Source of the DNA: an uncultured Clostridia bacterium | GTDB taxonomy: Bacteria; Bacillota; Clostridia; Christensenellales; Pumilibacteraceae | Length of the DNA: 64,000 bases | Assembly: GCA_944362615.1 (NCBI GenBank) | Contig: CALVTM010000004.1 | Coordinates: 44,659 to 108,658, forward strand | Direction: 5' to 3' | Shown here: positions 51,051 to 63,825 of the stretch, piece after piece | Layout: each line of letters begins with the position of its first letter | Position numbering within the stretch: the stretch's first letter is position 1 | The notes under the pieces: model-generated | The model's input: the letters and a program-made list of their open reading frames with translations, nothing else | What the model was told of the DNA's origin: nothing | Database searches by the model: none | Position numbers and translations under genes: made by a program

Positions 51051-51090
51051 AAAAAAAGCGAAAGGCGCCCGGACGAACCCGTCCGGGCGC
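51051..51090 (-). terminator. terminator of the small membrane protein gene
   Basis: An 11-bp stem GCGCCCGGACG/CGTCCGGGCGC (51065-51075 with 51080-51090), followed in the minus direction by CTTTCGCTTTTTTT. Confidence 0.8.
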
Positions 51091-51142
51091 GGTATATAAG
51101 CGGTTTATCCGAAAGCGCGGAAGCCGTAAGACAGCCGCGGTT

Positions 51143-51814
51143 TTACTTTTGTTTTTTGTTTTTCGGTTTGTCCTTTTCGTCTTTTTCCGGAGGTGCGAAC
51201 GCCGACTTACCTTGCTCTATCTCTTCGTCGGAGAGGTGGAAGGTCGGGAGTGCGACGCGCTTGGATTCATCAATGTCTTCCGGCTCTATCTCTATGAGAA
51301 CGGATGCGCGGTAGGTGATGAACGAGAGCACGTAGTACGCCGCGGCAAGTGCAAAGCATACCCAAAGCACTGCCGCTCCGGCAAAGTCCGTGACGTTGCC
51401 GCCCGCTATCACCGCAAGTATCGTGTGATAGACGGCGAAAGCGAGAGAGAGCAGGAGCTCGACGAGTATTCCGACGTACGGTATCAGTCTGAAGCCGAAA
51501 GGCGGACTTTTCCGCTCAAGGGTCTCCCGTTTCGGGGAATAGGACAGAAAGGACATGACCGCGCACCATATAAGAGAGACGGGGAGGGCGAAAGTAAGTA
51601 TCAGGTACGCCGAAAGACCGTCGTAACTCTCCGACATTACGCCGGGCGCTTTATATCCGTAGATGATGTAAAGCAGAATGAACGGAACATAGACGATTGC
51701 GGCGGCTACGGCTATAATGCGCAGTACGATTTTGCGCACGGCGAGCGTCTGTTCGTCCAGTTCGGAAAGGAAATAATTCTTATTTTGTTTTGTATACTTC
51801 TGAACTCTTGCCAT
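51143..51814 (-). CDS. hypothetical four-segment membrane protein with charged tail
   Basis: A 223-residue protein: a short basic N-terminus, four membrane segments (about 29-50, 66-86, 107-132 and 140-162), and a soluble C-terminal region ending in a Lys/Glu-rich tail (PPEKDEKDKPKNKKQK). I recognise no family. Its promoter -10 lies eight bases before the ATG, so the mRNA is probably leaderless. It is divergent from the ABC-F/luxS operon. Confidence 0.78.
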   Translation of the reverse strand: MARVQKYTKQNKNYFLSELDEQTLAVRKIVLRIIAVAAAIVYVPFILLYIIYGYKAPGVMSESYDGLSAYLILTFALPVSLIWCAVMSFLSYSPKRETLERKSPPFGFRLIPYVGILVELLLSLAFAVYHTILAVIAGGNVTDFAGAAVLWVCFALAAAYYVLSFITYRASVLIEIEPEDIDESKRVALPTFHLSDEEIEQGKSAFAPPEKDEKDKPKNKKQK

Positions 51815-51822
51815 TTGCAGAT

Positions 51823-51851
51823 ATTATACTCCTATTTTACGTATCATGCAA
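51823..51851 (-). promoter_or_regulatory. promoter abutting the start codon of the membrane protein gene
   Basis: On the minus strand TTGCAT (51846-51851), a 17-bp spacer and a perfect TATAAT (51823-51828). The ATG ends at 51814, eight bases further on. Confidence 0.75.
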
Positions 51852-51914
51852 GCGGTTTGACGATAAGTTTTCGGCGGACGGGTATACGGCGTGCGGGTGC
51901 ATGTGTCAAAACAG

Positions 51915-51943
51915 TTGCAAAGCCGGTCGGGGTGTGATACAAT
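51915..51943 (+). promoter_or_regulatory. promoter of the ABC-F/luxS operon
   Basis: TTGCAA (51915-51920), a 17-bp spacer and TACAAT (51938-51943). Confidence 0.65.
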
Positions 51944-51976
51944 AAACGCGGAAATACAATTTTATCGGAGTTAATA

Positions 51977-53557
51977 ATGTTACAGGTCACGGGAGTATCC
52001 CTTCAGTTCGGACAGCGCGTGCTGTTCGAAAATGTGAATATCAAATTCGTAAAAGGAAACTGCTACGGTATAATAGGCGCGAACGGCGCGGGCAAGAGTA
52101 CTTTTCTCAAGATCCTTTCGGGCGAGATAGAGCCGAATAAGGGCGAAGTAAGTCTGTCTAAGAACGAGCGAATGAGCGTGCTTCAGCAGAACCAGAACGC
52201 TTACGACGATAAGACGGTGCGTGAAACGGTCATGTGGGGGCATAAGCGACTGATGCAGCTTGTGGAGCTCCGTAACGAGATTTACTCGAAAGCCGACTTT
52301 ACAGAAGAGGACGGCATGAAAGCCGCGGAGTACGAGACGGAGTTTGCCGATCTCGGCGGTTACGAAGCGGAGGCGAACGCGGACACCATGCTTGCGTCGC
52401 TGGATATACCGCTGTCGCTTGCGGATACGCTCATGGCGGACGTCGATCCGAAAATAAAAGTCAAGGTGCTGCTTGCGCAGGCGCTGTTCGGTAAGCCGGA
52501 CGTGCTTATCCTCGATGAGCCGACGAATAACCTGGACGTCCGCACGGCAAACTGGCTGGAAGATTATCTGATGGATCTTGACGATACGTGCATCATTATC
52601 GTTTCGCATAACCGTCACTTCCTCAACAGCGTATGTACGCATATCTGCGACGTGGACTATAAGAAGATAACGGTATACGTAGGTAACTACGACTTCTGGT
52701 ATGAATCCAGTCAGCTGCTGCTGCGTCAGCAGAAAGAGGCCAATAAGAAAGCGGAAGCGCGCGCCAAGGAGCTGCGTGACTTTATTGCGCGGTTTTCGGC
52801 GAACGCAAAGCGTGCCAAGTCCGCAACGAGCAGGAAAAAAGAGCTGGAAAAACTGGAGATCACGGATATCAAGCCGACGAGCAGAAAGTATCCGTTCGTC
52901 GAGTTCAAGTTCGAGCGCGACCTCGGTGCGGATATACTCAAGGTGGAGGGTCTGAGCAAGGAAGGCTTCTTCAAGGACATCTACTTCACCGTAAAAGCGG
53001 GAGACAAGATAGGCTTCGTGTGCGAAAACGGTAACGTCATATCCATGCTTTTCGACGTGCTTATGGGCAAGGAAAAGCAGGATAAGGGAACGGTCAAGTG
53101 GGGCAGCACTGTCATTCCCGCATATATGCCTCAGAACTATGACAGTTATTTCGACGGCGTGGATCTCACGCTTGTGCGCTGGCTGGACCAGTTCTCCAAA
53201 CAGCACGATGAGGAGTATCTCCGCAGCTGGCTGGGCAGGATGCTTTTCTCCAAAGAGGAAGCGCTGAAAAAAGCCAAGGTGCTGTCTGGAGGCGAAAAAG
53301 TACGTTGCATGCTTGCCAAGATGATGCTTGCGCAGGGAAACTTCCTGATCATGGATGAGCCGACCAATCACCTTGACCTCGAGTCGATAACCTCTCTGAA
53401 CAAGGGGCTTATCAATTTCCGTGGACCTTTGCTTCTCGTATCGCACGACCACGAGCTGGTACAGACGACGTGCACGCGCATAATCCGCATAGACGGCGGC
53501 GCTAAGGTATACGATAAGGATATAACTTACGACGAATTTATAGAGCAGAACAAGTGA
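51977..53557 (+). CDS. ABC-F family ATPase (YbiT-like), with asymmetric nucleotide sites
   Basis: A 526-residue soluble twin-ATPase of the ABC-F group, which act on ribosomes. Domain 1 (about 1-250): Walker A GANGAGKST (34-42), Walker B LILDEPTNNLD, signature degenerate (DVDPKIK in place of LSGGQ). A charged linker (about 245-300) follows. Domain 2 (about 310-520): signature LSGGEK and Walker B LIMDEPTNHLD are intact, but Walker A is lost (CENGNVISMLF, near 347-357). One composite ATP site (Walker A 1 with signature 2) stays canonical; the other is dead. The first change is known in YbiT relatives; the second is unusual. The start has CGGAG upstream; luxS follows after nine bases. Confidence 0.92.
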   Translation: MLQVTGVSLQFGQRVLFENVNIKFVKGNCYGIIGANGAGKSTFLKILSGEIEPNKGEVSLSKNERMSVLQQNQNAYDDKTVRETVMWGHKRLMQLVELRNEIYSKADFTEEDGMKAAEYETEFADLGGYEAEANADTMLASLDIPLSLADTLMADVDPKIKVKVLLAQALFGKPDVLILDEPTNNLDVRTANWLEDYLMDLDDTCIIIVSHNRHFLNSVCTHICDVDYKKITVYVGNYDFWYESSQLLLRQQKEANKKAEARAKELRDFIARFSANAKRAKSATSRKKELEKLEITDIKPTSRKYPFVEFKFERDLGADILKVEGLSKEGFFKDIYFTVKAGDKIGFVCENGNVISMLFDVLMGKEKQDKGTVKWGSTVIPAYMPQNYDSYFDGVDLTLVRWLDQFSKQHDEEYLRSWLGRMLFSKEEALKKAKVLSGGEKVRCMLAKMMLAQGNFLIMDEPTNHLDLESITSLNKGLINFRGPLLLVSHDHELVQTTCTRIIRIDGGAKVYDKDITYDEFIEQNK

Positions 53558-53566
53558 TAAGACAGT

Positions 53567-54040
53567 ATGGAGAAGATAGCCAGTTTTACAGTGGATCATG
53601 AAAATTTGCTGAGCGGTCTGTACGTTTCCCGTAAGGATACGCATGACGGTGTTACGGTAACGACTTTCGATCTGCGTCTGACCGCTCCCAATCGTGAGGC
53701 GCCGCTCGGTACGGGTGTAATGCACACGATAGAGCACATAGGCGCGACTTATCTCCGTTCGTCCGGATCCGGCAAAGACGTCGTATATTTCGGACCGATG
53801 GGATGCCGCACGGGATTTTATCTGCTTATGTTCGGGGATCTTCGGAGCGCGGACGTTCTGCCTCTCGTGCGCAGCGCCTTCGGTTTCATTGCAGAGTACG
53901 AAGGGGATATCCCCGGAGCAAGTCCGTCCGAGTGCGGAAACTGGTCCGACCAGGATCTTGACGGCGCAAAAGTCGCCGCCGCCAGGTATCTTTCCGATCT
54001 TGCCGAGCCGAGGCTGGAATATCCCGGCAGCGGTAAATAA
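53567..54040 (+). CDS. luxS: S-ribosylhomocysteine lyase (autoinducer-2 production)
   Basis: Cleaves S-ribosylhomocysteine to homocysteine and the AI-2 precursor DPD, part of the activated-methyl cycle. The 157-residue protein is complete: metal ligands H53 and H57 in MHTIEHIGA and C123 in PSECGNWSDQD, catalytic Cys C80 in GPMGCRTGFY. It begins nine bases after the ABC-F gene and is followed by a terminator. It connects with speD, because both consume SAM-cycle products. Confidence 0.96.
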   Translation: MEKIASFTVDHENLLSGLYVSRKDTHDGVTVTTFDLRLTAPNREAPLGTGVMHTIEHIGATYLRSSGSGKDVVYFGPMGCRTGFYLLMFGDLRSADVLPLVRSAFGFIAEYEGDIPGASPSECGNWSDQDLDGAKVAAARYLSDLAEPRLEYPGSGK

Positions 54041-54073
54041 TATTTTCTGAGTATTGAGTATAGAGAAGCAGCG

Positions 54074-54115
54074 ACCGCCGCGAAATATGATTTTCGCGGC
54101 GGTATTTTATTTTTC
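54074..54115 (+). terminator. terminator of the ABC-F/luxS operon
   Basis: A 12-bp stem ACCGCCGCGAAA/TTTCGCGGCGGT (54074-54085 with 54092-54103), then ATTTTATTTTT. Confidence 0.9.
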
Positions 54116-54147
54116 GCCGCGCGGGCAGGAACGGATTTAAAAAAATA

Positions 54148-54176
54148 TTGCTTTTTTGCGTACGTTATGATATTCT
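54148..54176 (+). promoter_or_regulatory. promoter of the adenine deaminase gene
   Basis: TTGCTT (54148-54153), a 17-bp spacer and TATTCT (54171-54176). Confidence 0.6.
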
Positions 54177-54218
54177 TGAGACGATAAAGATCACGCCGGG
54201 CGCGGCGCGGAGGAACGT

Positions 54219-55874
54219 ATGGACAGACAGGAACTGATAAACACGGCTGTGGGGCGGAAGAAAGCCGAACTGGTCATAAAGGACGTAAAAGTTGTGGACG
54301 TATTCGGCGGCGGGATCATCCGCGGCGATATAGCGATAAGCGGCGGAAGGATAGCCGGCGTGGGCAGCTACTCGGGTGAAACGGAAGTCGCGGGCAACGG
54401 AAGATATGCTTTGCCTTGCTATTACGACGCGCACCTGCATTTTGAGAGCGCGGCAGTGCGTCCGTGCGAGTATCTCCGGCTGACCGTGCCGCGCGGCGTG
54501 ACCGCATACAACGCCGATCCGCACGAGATAGCCAATGTGTGCGGCAATGCGGGCGTGGATTTTATGATGCAGGACGTTGCCGGATTGCCTGCCGACGTGC
54601 ATTATATGATGCCGTCGTGCGTGCCTGCAACGAGCGAGGACAGTTCGGGAGCGCGGCTGAGCGCAAAGGACGCGGAGGAGGGCAGGCGCAAAGGGCTGTT
54701 CGGACTGGGCGAGATGATGAACGTACCCGGACTGCTCGGTTGCGACAAGGACATACTCGACAAACTGGACGTGTATGATATAATAGACGGACATGCGCCC
54801 TCTCTCGGCGGCAATATGCTCAGCGCGTATGCGGCTGTCGGGGTGATGACCGACCATGAATGTACGACCGCGGAGGAAGCGGAAGAGCGCATAAGCCGTG
54901 GAATGTACGTCATAATGCGTGAGGGCAGTCAGGCAAAGAACGTGCGCGATCTTATCGGCGCAGTGACTGCGCATAACTACCGCAGGTTTATGTTCTGCAC
55001 GGACGACCGCAATCTTGAGGACGTGTCGGAAAGCGGCACGATAGATAACTGTGTGCGCGTTGCCGTAGAGTGCGGTATGGATCCGGTGCGCGCGATAGCG
55101 ATAGCGACGATAAACGCGTTTGAAGCATACGGCATAAAGCGAAAGGGCGCGATAGCTCCGGGGTATGCCGCCGATTTTATGTTAAGGCGCGAACTTACCG
55201 AAGGAATGCCGGACGAAGTGTATTACGGCGGAGTCAAAGTAGCCGAAAACGGCGTACCGCTTTTTGAAAAGAGACTGTGCCCGGACGCCGGGATGCGCGG
55301 TACCGTACATCTTCCGGCGCTTACAGAGGCGGATTTTACGTTTCCGATGCGCGGCACAATGCCGGTTATAGAGGTGTTTCCGCATACGCTGTACACAAAA
55401 TTGTCATACGCAGCCGGCGCCGAAGGGCTGAACGTCATGTGCTGTATCGAGCGTCACCGCGCAAGCGGGGAGATAGGGCATGCTTATGTCCGCGGTTTCG
55501 GAGTCCGCGGCGGCATAGCGCAGACGGTAGGGCATGATTCGCATAACGTGACGGTAATAGGCGACAATGCGCGGGATATGTTTACCGCGGTCAAAGCTCT
55601 CGGAACGGACGGCGGCTTTGCTGTCGCCAAGGACGGCGCAGTCATAGGCAGAGCAGAGCTTGAGATAGCCGGACTCATGAGCGGAAAGAGCGCATCCGAC
55701 GCGCTTAAAGAACGTAAAGCGGTGAGCGAAGCCGTGCGCAGGGTATGCTCCGCGGCTGAGATCGAGCCGCTTATGCTGCTTTCGTTCCTGACGCTTACAG
55801 TCATACCCGAAGTCAAACTGAACACGAAAGGACTTTTCAGCGTAACTGAAAACAGATATCTTTATAAAGGCTGA
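54219..55874 (+). CDS. ade: adenine deaminase
   Basis: Hydrolyses adenine to hypoxanthine for purine salvage; binuclear metal enzyme of the amidohydrolase superfamily. 551 residues. Metal ligands are in YDAHLHFESA, later DGHAPSL and DHECTTAEEA; the C-terminal half has the family block GFGVRGGIAQTVGHDSHNV. The ATG follows GCGGAGGAACGT. No purine riboswitch motif was seen upstream; a weak hairpin lies at 55892-55927 after the gene. Confidence 0.94.
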   Translation: MDRQELINTAVGRKKAELVIKDVKVVDVFGGGIIRGDIAISGGRIAGVGSYSGETEVAGNGRYALPCYYDAHLHFESAAVRPCEYLRLTVPRGVTAYNADPHEIANVCGNAGVDFMMQDVAGLPADVHYMMPSCVPATSEDSSGARLSAKDAEEGRRKGLFGLGEMMNVPGLLGCDKDILDKLDVYDIIDGHAPSLGGNMLSAYAAVGVMTDHECTTAEEAEERISRGMYVIMREGSQAKNVRDLIGAVTAHNYRRFMFCTDDRNLEDVSESGTIDNCVRVAVECGMDPVRAIAIATINAFEAYGIKRKGAIAPGYAADFMLRRELTEGMPDEVYYGGVKVAENGVPLFEKRLCPDAGMRGTVHLPALTEADFTFPMRGTMPVIEVFPHTLYTKLSYAAGAEGLNVMCCIERHRASGEIGHAYVRGFGVRGGIAQTVGHDSHNVTVIGDNARDMFTAVKALGTDGGFAVAKDGAVIGRAELEIAGLMSGKSASDALKERKAVSEAVRRVCSAAEIEPLMLLSFLTLTVIPEVKLNTKGLFSVTENRYLYKG

Positions 55875-55987
55875 GCCGTGTGAGCGGGCATTTTTTATGA
55901 TCACCGAAGCAATGCGGTGCATAAAAACCGCCGTAAATATGCAAAAACGGTCGGAAACAGTCGGAAATCGGCGTAAGAGGTGATATT

Positions 55988-57022
55988 ATGAAAGCATTTT
56001 GCTATCTCGGCAACGGAAAACTCGGTTGGGCAGATAAGCCGGAGCCGAAGATCACGGACGCGCGTGACGCTATAGTGAGAGTCACGATGTCGAGCATATG
56101 TACGAGTGATCTTCACATAAAAGGCGGTTTTGTCCCGAGGGCGAAATTGGGAGTTACGCTCGGTCATGAGCTTGTAGGCGTAGTCGAGCAGACGGGCAGA
56201 AGTATAAGCGGACTGCGCGCGGGCGACAGGGTTGCGGTGAATGTCGAGACGTTCTGCGGCGAGTGTTTTTTCTGTCGCCGGGGCTGGGTGAACAACTGTG
56301 AATCAGACGAAGGCGGCTGGGCTATAGGTTGCAGGATAGACGGCGCACAGGCAAAGTACATACGGGTACCGTTTGCGGACACCGGTCTGACGCTCATTCC
56401 GGACGGAGTGACGGACAAGCAGGCGCTTCTGACGGGCGACGTGCTTGCGACGGGTTACTGGGCGGCGACGCTTGCCGAAATATCCGAGGGCGATACGGTA
56501 CTTGTGATAGGCGGCGGACCGGTGGGCATATGCTGCGGAGAGTGTGCGCGGCTTAAGGGTCCGGCGCGGGTGATAGTGTGCGAAGCGGATGCCGGGCGGC
56601 GCAGATTCATAGCGGAGCATTTTCCGGCGTTGACGGCGGTGCCTCCGTCCGGAGCCGTGGAGTACGTCCGCAACGTGAGCGCGCACGGCGGTGCGGATGC
56701 GGTTATCGAAGCGGCGGGGAGCGCGCAGTCATTTGAAATGGCGTATACGGCTGCCCGGCCGAATGCTGTCGTTGTCATTGCGGCGATGTACGAAAGCGGT
56801 ATGACGCTGCCGCTGCCGGATATGTACGGAAAAAATCTTGTTTTCAAAACGGGCGGAGTGGACGGTCACTACTGCAAAGAGGAGCTGAGTCTGATAGCGG
56901 AAGGTAAGCTTGATGTGTCACCGCTTATAACGCACGTATTCGGATTTAAGGACCTTGAGGCGGCTTATGAGTTGTTTTCCGAGCGCAGAGACGGAGTAAT
57001 GAAAGTGGGTATAACCATGTAA
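55988..57022 (+). CDS. zinc-dependent alcohol dehydrogenase (MDR family)
   Basis: A 344-residue NAD(P)-dependent dehydrogenase with a full set of zinc ligands: catalytic Cys/His in SSICTSDLHIKGG and GHELVGVVE, structural Cys in CGECFFCRRGWVNNC. The nucleotide motif is VLVIGGGPVGICCGECAR. It resembles threonine/isopropanol/formaldehyde-type dehydrogenases, but the substrate cannot be told. AGAGGTGATATT precedes the start. It is 113 bases after ade, possibly in the same transcript. Confidence 0.9.
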   Translation: MKAFCYLGNGKLGWADKPEPKITDARDAIVRVTMSSICTSDLHIKGGFVPRAKLGVTLGHELVGVVEQTGRSISGLRAGDRVAVNVETFCGECFFCRRGWVNNCESDEGGWAIGCRIDGAQAKYIRVPFADTGLTLIPDGVTDKQALLTGDVLATGYWAATLAEISEGDTVLVIGGGPVGICCGECARLKGPARVIVCEADAGRRRFIAEHFPALTAVPPSGAVEYVRNVSAHGGADAVIEAAGSAQSFEMAYTAARPNAVVVIAAMYESGMTLPLPDMYGKNLVFKTGGVDGHYCKEELSLIAEGKLDVSPLITHVFGFKDLEAAYELFSERRDGVMKVGITM

Positions 57023-57053
57023 AAACGGCGTAAGTAAATTTAGTGCAAAAAAC

Positions 57054-57082
57054 TTGCTTTTTTCTGAATGTAGTGATAAAAT
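57054..57082 (+). promoter_or_regulatory. promoter of gpmI
   Basis: TTGCTT (57054-57059), a 17-bp spacer and TAAAAT (57077-57082), 63 bases before the start codon. Confidence 0.65.
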
Positions 57083-57145
57083 ATAAGGGAAGAATAAAAG
57101 GGCGCGTGCGCCGCAAGCGCACTGCGACACACGGAATCGAAGAAT

Positions 57146-58666
57146 ATGAAGACTTATGCAATAATAATAATGGACGGTTTCGGGGCGCGTGACGAAGCGC
57201 GCGGCAATGCGGTAGCGGTTGCCGGCACCCCCAATCTTGATAGACTTATGGATAAGTATCCGCACACGCTTATTGAAGCGAGCGGACTTGCCGTAGGACT
57301 TCCCGCCGGACAGATGGGTAACAGCGAAGTTGGACATCTTAATATAGGCGCGGGCAGAGTAGTCTATCAGGACATAACGGCGATCGATAAAGCGATAGAG
57401 GACGGCGATTTCTTCAGGAACGCGGAGTTCAACGAAGCCATGGACAGAGTGAACGCGAGCGGCGGTGCTCTGCACCTTGTCGGACTGCTTTCAAACGGCG
57501 GCGTACACTCGATGAACACTCATCTTTACGCGCTTCTCGAAGCGGCTAAGCGCAAGGGCGTGAAGAATGTATGGGTACACTGTCTTATGGACGGACGCGA
57601 CGTACCGCCGACGTCGGGCGGACAGTTTATTGCCGAGCTTGAGGACAAGATTGCCGAGATCGGCGTAGGCAAGATAGCGACTGTTATCGGCAGATATTAT
57701 TATATGGACCGCGACAATCGTTGGGAGCGAGTCAAGGAAGGGTACGACATGATGTACGCGGGCGTAGGCGAGCATTACGCCACAGCGGGTGACGTAACGA
57801 AGAAGTCGTACGCCGAGGGCATAACCGATGAGTTTATCCGTGCGAGCGTAGTCGGCGATTACGACGGCGTAAAGGACGGGGATTCGGTAATATTCTTTAA
57901 CTTCCGTTCCGACCGTGCGAGAGAGATCACGCGCGCTGCCGTATATCCGGACTTTGACAAGTTTGAGCGTGCAGGCGGATACAAAAAAGTATTTTATGTA
58001 TGTATGACCCAGTACGACGCGACGATAGAGCATGTAGTGATAGCGTTCCCGCCGCGCAAGCTGGTGAATACGCTTGGCGAATACCTTGCGAAGATAGGAA
58101 AGACTCAGGTACGCACAGCCGAAACGGAGAAGTACGCTCACGTAACGTTCTTCTTCAACGGCGGCGTAGAGGAGCCGAACAAGAACGAGACCCGCATTCT
58201 CGTACCGTCCCCCAAAGTGCCTACATACGACATGCAGCCGGAGATGAGCGCTCCTGAGGTTTGCGAGAAAGCGCTTTCGGTTATAGGAAAGACGGACGTC
58301 CTTATAATGAACTATGCTAACTGTGACATGGTCGGACACACCGGAGTATTCGATGCGGCGGTCAAGGCGGTGCGCACGGTAGATGAATGCGTAGGCAAGG
58401 TTGTGGATGCCGTACTTGCGACTGGCGGCACTGCTCTGGTATTTGCGGACCACGGCAACGCCGAACTGATGAGCTTTGAGGACGGCAGCCCCTGCACGAG
58501 CCACACGACGAATCCCGTACCGTTCATTGTATGCGGTGACGAATACGTCGGCAGCAAACTTGCGGACGGCGGTGCGCTTTGTGATGTTGCGCCGACGCTG
58601 CTGTATGTGATGGGCGTGCCTCAGCCTGCTGAGATGACCGGTAAGAACCTGATCGTCAAAGGCTGA
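57146..58666 (+). CDS. gpmI: 2,3-bisphosphoglycerate-independent phosphoglycerate mutase
   Basis: Interconverts 3- and 2-phosphoglycerate in glycolysis; two-manganese alkaline-phosphatase-superfamily enzyme. 506 residues is the standard length. The N-terminus IIIMDGFGARDEARGNAV carries a metal Asp, and GQMGNSEVGHLNIGAGR the catalytic Ser; DGRDVPPTSG, FFNFRSDRAREI, NYANCDMVGHTG and FADHGNAE complete the site. The upstream AGAATATGAA lacks a strong ribosome binding site. The gene stands alone in this part of the window. Confidence 0.96.
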   Translation: MKTYAIIIMDGFGARDEARGNAVAVAGTPNLDRLMDKYPHTLIEASGLAVGLPAGQMGNSEVGHLNIGAGRVVYQDITAIDKAIEDGDFFRNAEFNEAMDRVNASGGALHLVGLLSNGGVHSMNTHLYALLEAAKRKGVKNVWVHCLMDGRDVPPTSGGQFIAELEDKIAEIGVGKIATVIGRYYYMDRDNRWERVKEGYDMMYAGVGEHYATAGDVTKKSYAEGITDEFIRASVVGDYDGVKDGDSVIFFNFRSDRAREITRAAVYPDFDKFERAGGYKKVFYVCMTQYDATIEHVVIAFPPRKLVNTLGEYLAKIGKTQVRTAETEKYAHVTFFFNGGVEEPNKNETRILVPSPKVPTYDMQPEMSAPEVCEKALSVIGKTDVLIMNYANCDMVGHTGVFDAAVKAVRTVDECVGKVVDAVLATGGTALVFADHGNAELMSFEDGSPCTSHTTNPVPFIVCGDEYVGSKLADGGALCDVAPTLLYVMGVPQPAEMTGKNLIVKG

Positions 58667-59081
58667 GAATAAGCAGAGATGAATGGCGCAGGCGACTGAG
58701 CTGCGCCGGATCGGACGATGACGGTTGTCCGGTCATACTGACAAAGATATCGCCGGCAGGAAACTGTCCGATATATATAATAAAGATAGGGCAACAGCGA
58801 CCGCGGGCAAAAAGCTTGAAAAAAGCTATCCGCTTTAACGCCGCCGAGATAATCAATAAGAGTCTTCTGAGCGAGTTTTGCGGGGGAAATCCCCTCTTAC
58901 GGTAGAAAGAGACTTCCCCCGCGCTCCTTTCCCTATTCTGTAAAAAGCGAAACCGTGCGAGTCATTTATGATCAGACGAGACCCGCGCGGTTTCCTTTTA
59001 TATTTGCGCGTTATATTTGCGCGGTTTGCTTTAAATTAAGGTGTAATAATATTAACCTTATTATTTGTCCGCTTCAATCCG
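58667..59081. other. intergenic region after gpmI, hairpins only
   Basis: Holds three inverted repeats: GGCGCAG/CTGCGCC (58685-58707), GCGGGGGAA/TTCCCCCGC (near 58880-58922) and GAAACCG/CGGTTTC (58949-58994) followed by CCTTTTA; the last is a probable terminator. No credible CDS. Confidence 0.5.
58949..59000 (+). terminator. probable terminator downstream of gpmI
   Basis: Arms GAAACCG (58949-58955) and CGGTTTC (58988-58994) extend inward with further GCG/CGC pairs; CCTTTTAT follows. Confidence 0.5.
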
Positions 59082-59201
59082 ATGCGCTTTAAGAAAAACC
59101 CGGCTTACGTATGCCGGGGCGGCGGCCGGAAGCGGCGACACTTATGCGCTTTAAGAAAAACCCGTCTTACGTATGCCGGGGCGGCGACCGGAAGCGGCGG
59201 C
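59082..59201. repeat. two tandem copies of a 62-bp repeat
   Basis: Units start at 59082 and 59144 with ATGCGCTTTAAGAAAAACCC and end in a GCGGCG-rich part with CCGGAAGCGGCG; they differ at a few positions. 62 is not a multiple of three, so the apparent frame through them changes reading between copies and is not coding. Confidence 0.75.
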
Positions 59202-59344
59202 GCCGGCGATTTAGAACAAAATTCCGGCGTCGATAAAACTTTGAAGTTCGTCCTGGAGCCGGTTTTCCCGGTTTTTACATGCAAAACCGGGTGCTGCGGC
59301 AAAGATTCTCATCAAATCTTAATAATTCAATTCCCGTCAGCCTA

Positions 59345-59373
59345 TTGACGGCGGCAAAATTTTGCGCTATAAT
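59345..59373 (+). promoter_or_regulatory. promoter without a downstream CDS
   Basis: TTGACG (59345-59350), a 17-bp spacer and TATAAT (59368-59373). The next gene begins 575 bases later and has its own promoter. Confidence 0.65.
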
Positions 59374-59379
59374 ATTACC

Positions 59380-59447
59380 GATATCCGGAGGATGGGCAGT
59401 GTGCGATTAAAAATCGGTACGCTTTCGATCCTCTGCCCGGGCTTTTG
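59380..59447 (+). ncRNA. candidate small transcript with terminator-like hairpin
   Basis: Downstream of a consensus promoter, GGGCAG (59394-59399) can pair with CTGCCC (59433-59438), enclosing CGATTAAAAATCG; GGGCTTTTG follows. A transcript of about 65-70 nt is possible. The T-tract is short, so termination is uncertain. Confidence 0.35.
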
Positions 59448-59838
59448 ACCCAATTTTACATAAGCGCCCGAAACAGGGGGAAACAAAAGATATTCCTGCC
59501 GCAAGTATTATTGCGGCTATTCGGCGCATAGGATTTTACGATATGCGTCCGGATAGTCGGGGGATAAGTTCGCCCCTGCCGCACGGTAAGTGCGGAAAGA
59601 GTCGGTCGCGTGCCGTTATAAGGCGCGCGGTTTGTCATATGCGGTAAATTTGGGTGAAAAAACCGAAGGAAAGCGGGCAAAAAAGCCCGCAAAAATGGGT
59701 CTGACAATAACAGCTTAGTCATTCCCGTTCAGCTCATAATACATAGTTATCCGATACCGTTTTTGTAAAAAGCGTACAATGCCGGAGCTTTTTGGCTTGT
59801 CATGCCTTAATTTAACAGGGATTTTTTACGAAAAACGA

Positions 59839-59867
59839 TTGACAATGGCGGTTGAATGAGTTAAAAT
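59839..59867 (+). promoter_or_regulatory. promoter of the large lipoprotein gene
   Basis: TTGACA (59839-59844), a 17-bp spacer and TAAAAT (59862-59867), 80 bases before the start codon; AAAAGGAGAT is the ribosome binding site. Confidence 0.8.
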
Positions 59868-59947
59868 TAAGAATACAAATAGGGTTGTTATGCCAAAGAC
59901 ACTGTTTTACAGGCAGAACAATTTAATCATGAAAAGGAGATAAAAAC

Positions 59948-63760
<3,813 letters not shown>

Positions 63761-63825
63761 GCGTTGATCGCTTGAATGGCTGAAAAGTCATAAACAAAAA
63801 TCAAGATCCTTAACCGGATCTCCGG

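Noticed and set aside
54116..54218. Purine riboswitch before adenine deaminase
   Set aside because: The promoter lies only about 40 bases before the start codon and no purine-aptamer core sequence is present.
59082..59348. 88-residue frame across the 62-bp repeats
   Set aside because: The repeat length is not a multiple of three, so the two copies are read differently, and there is no ribosome binding site.
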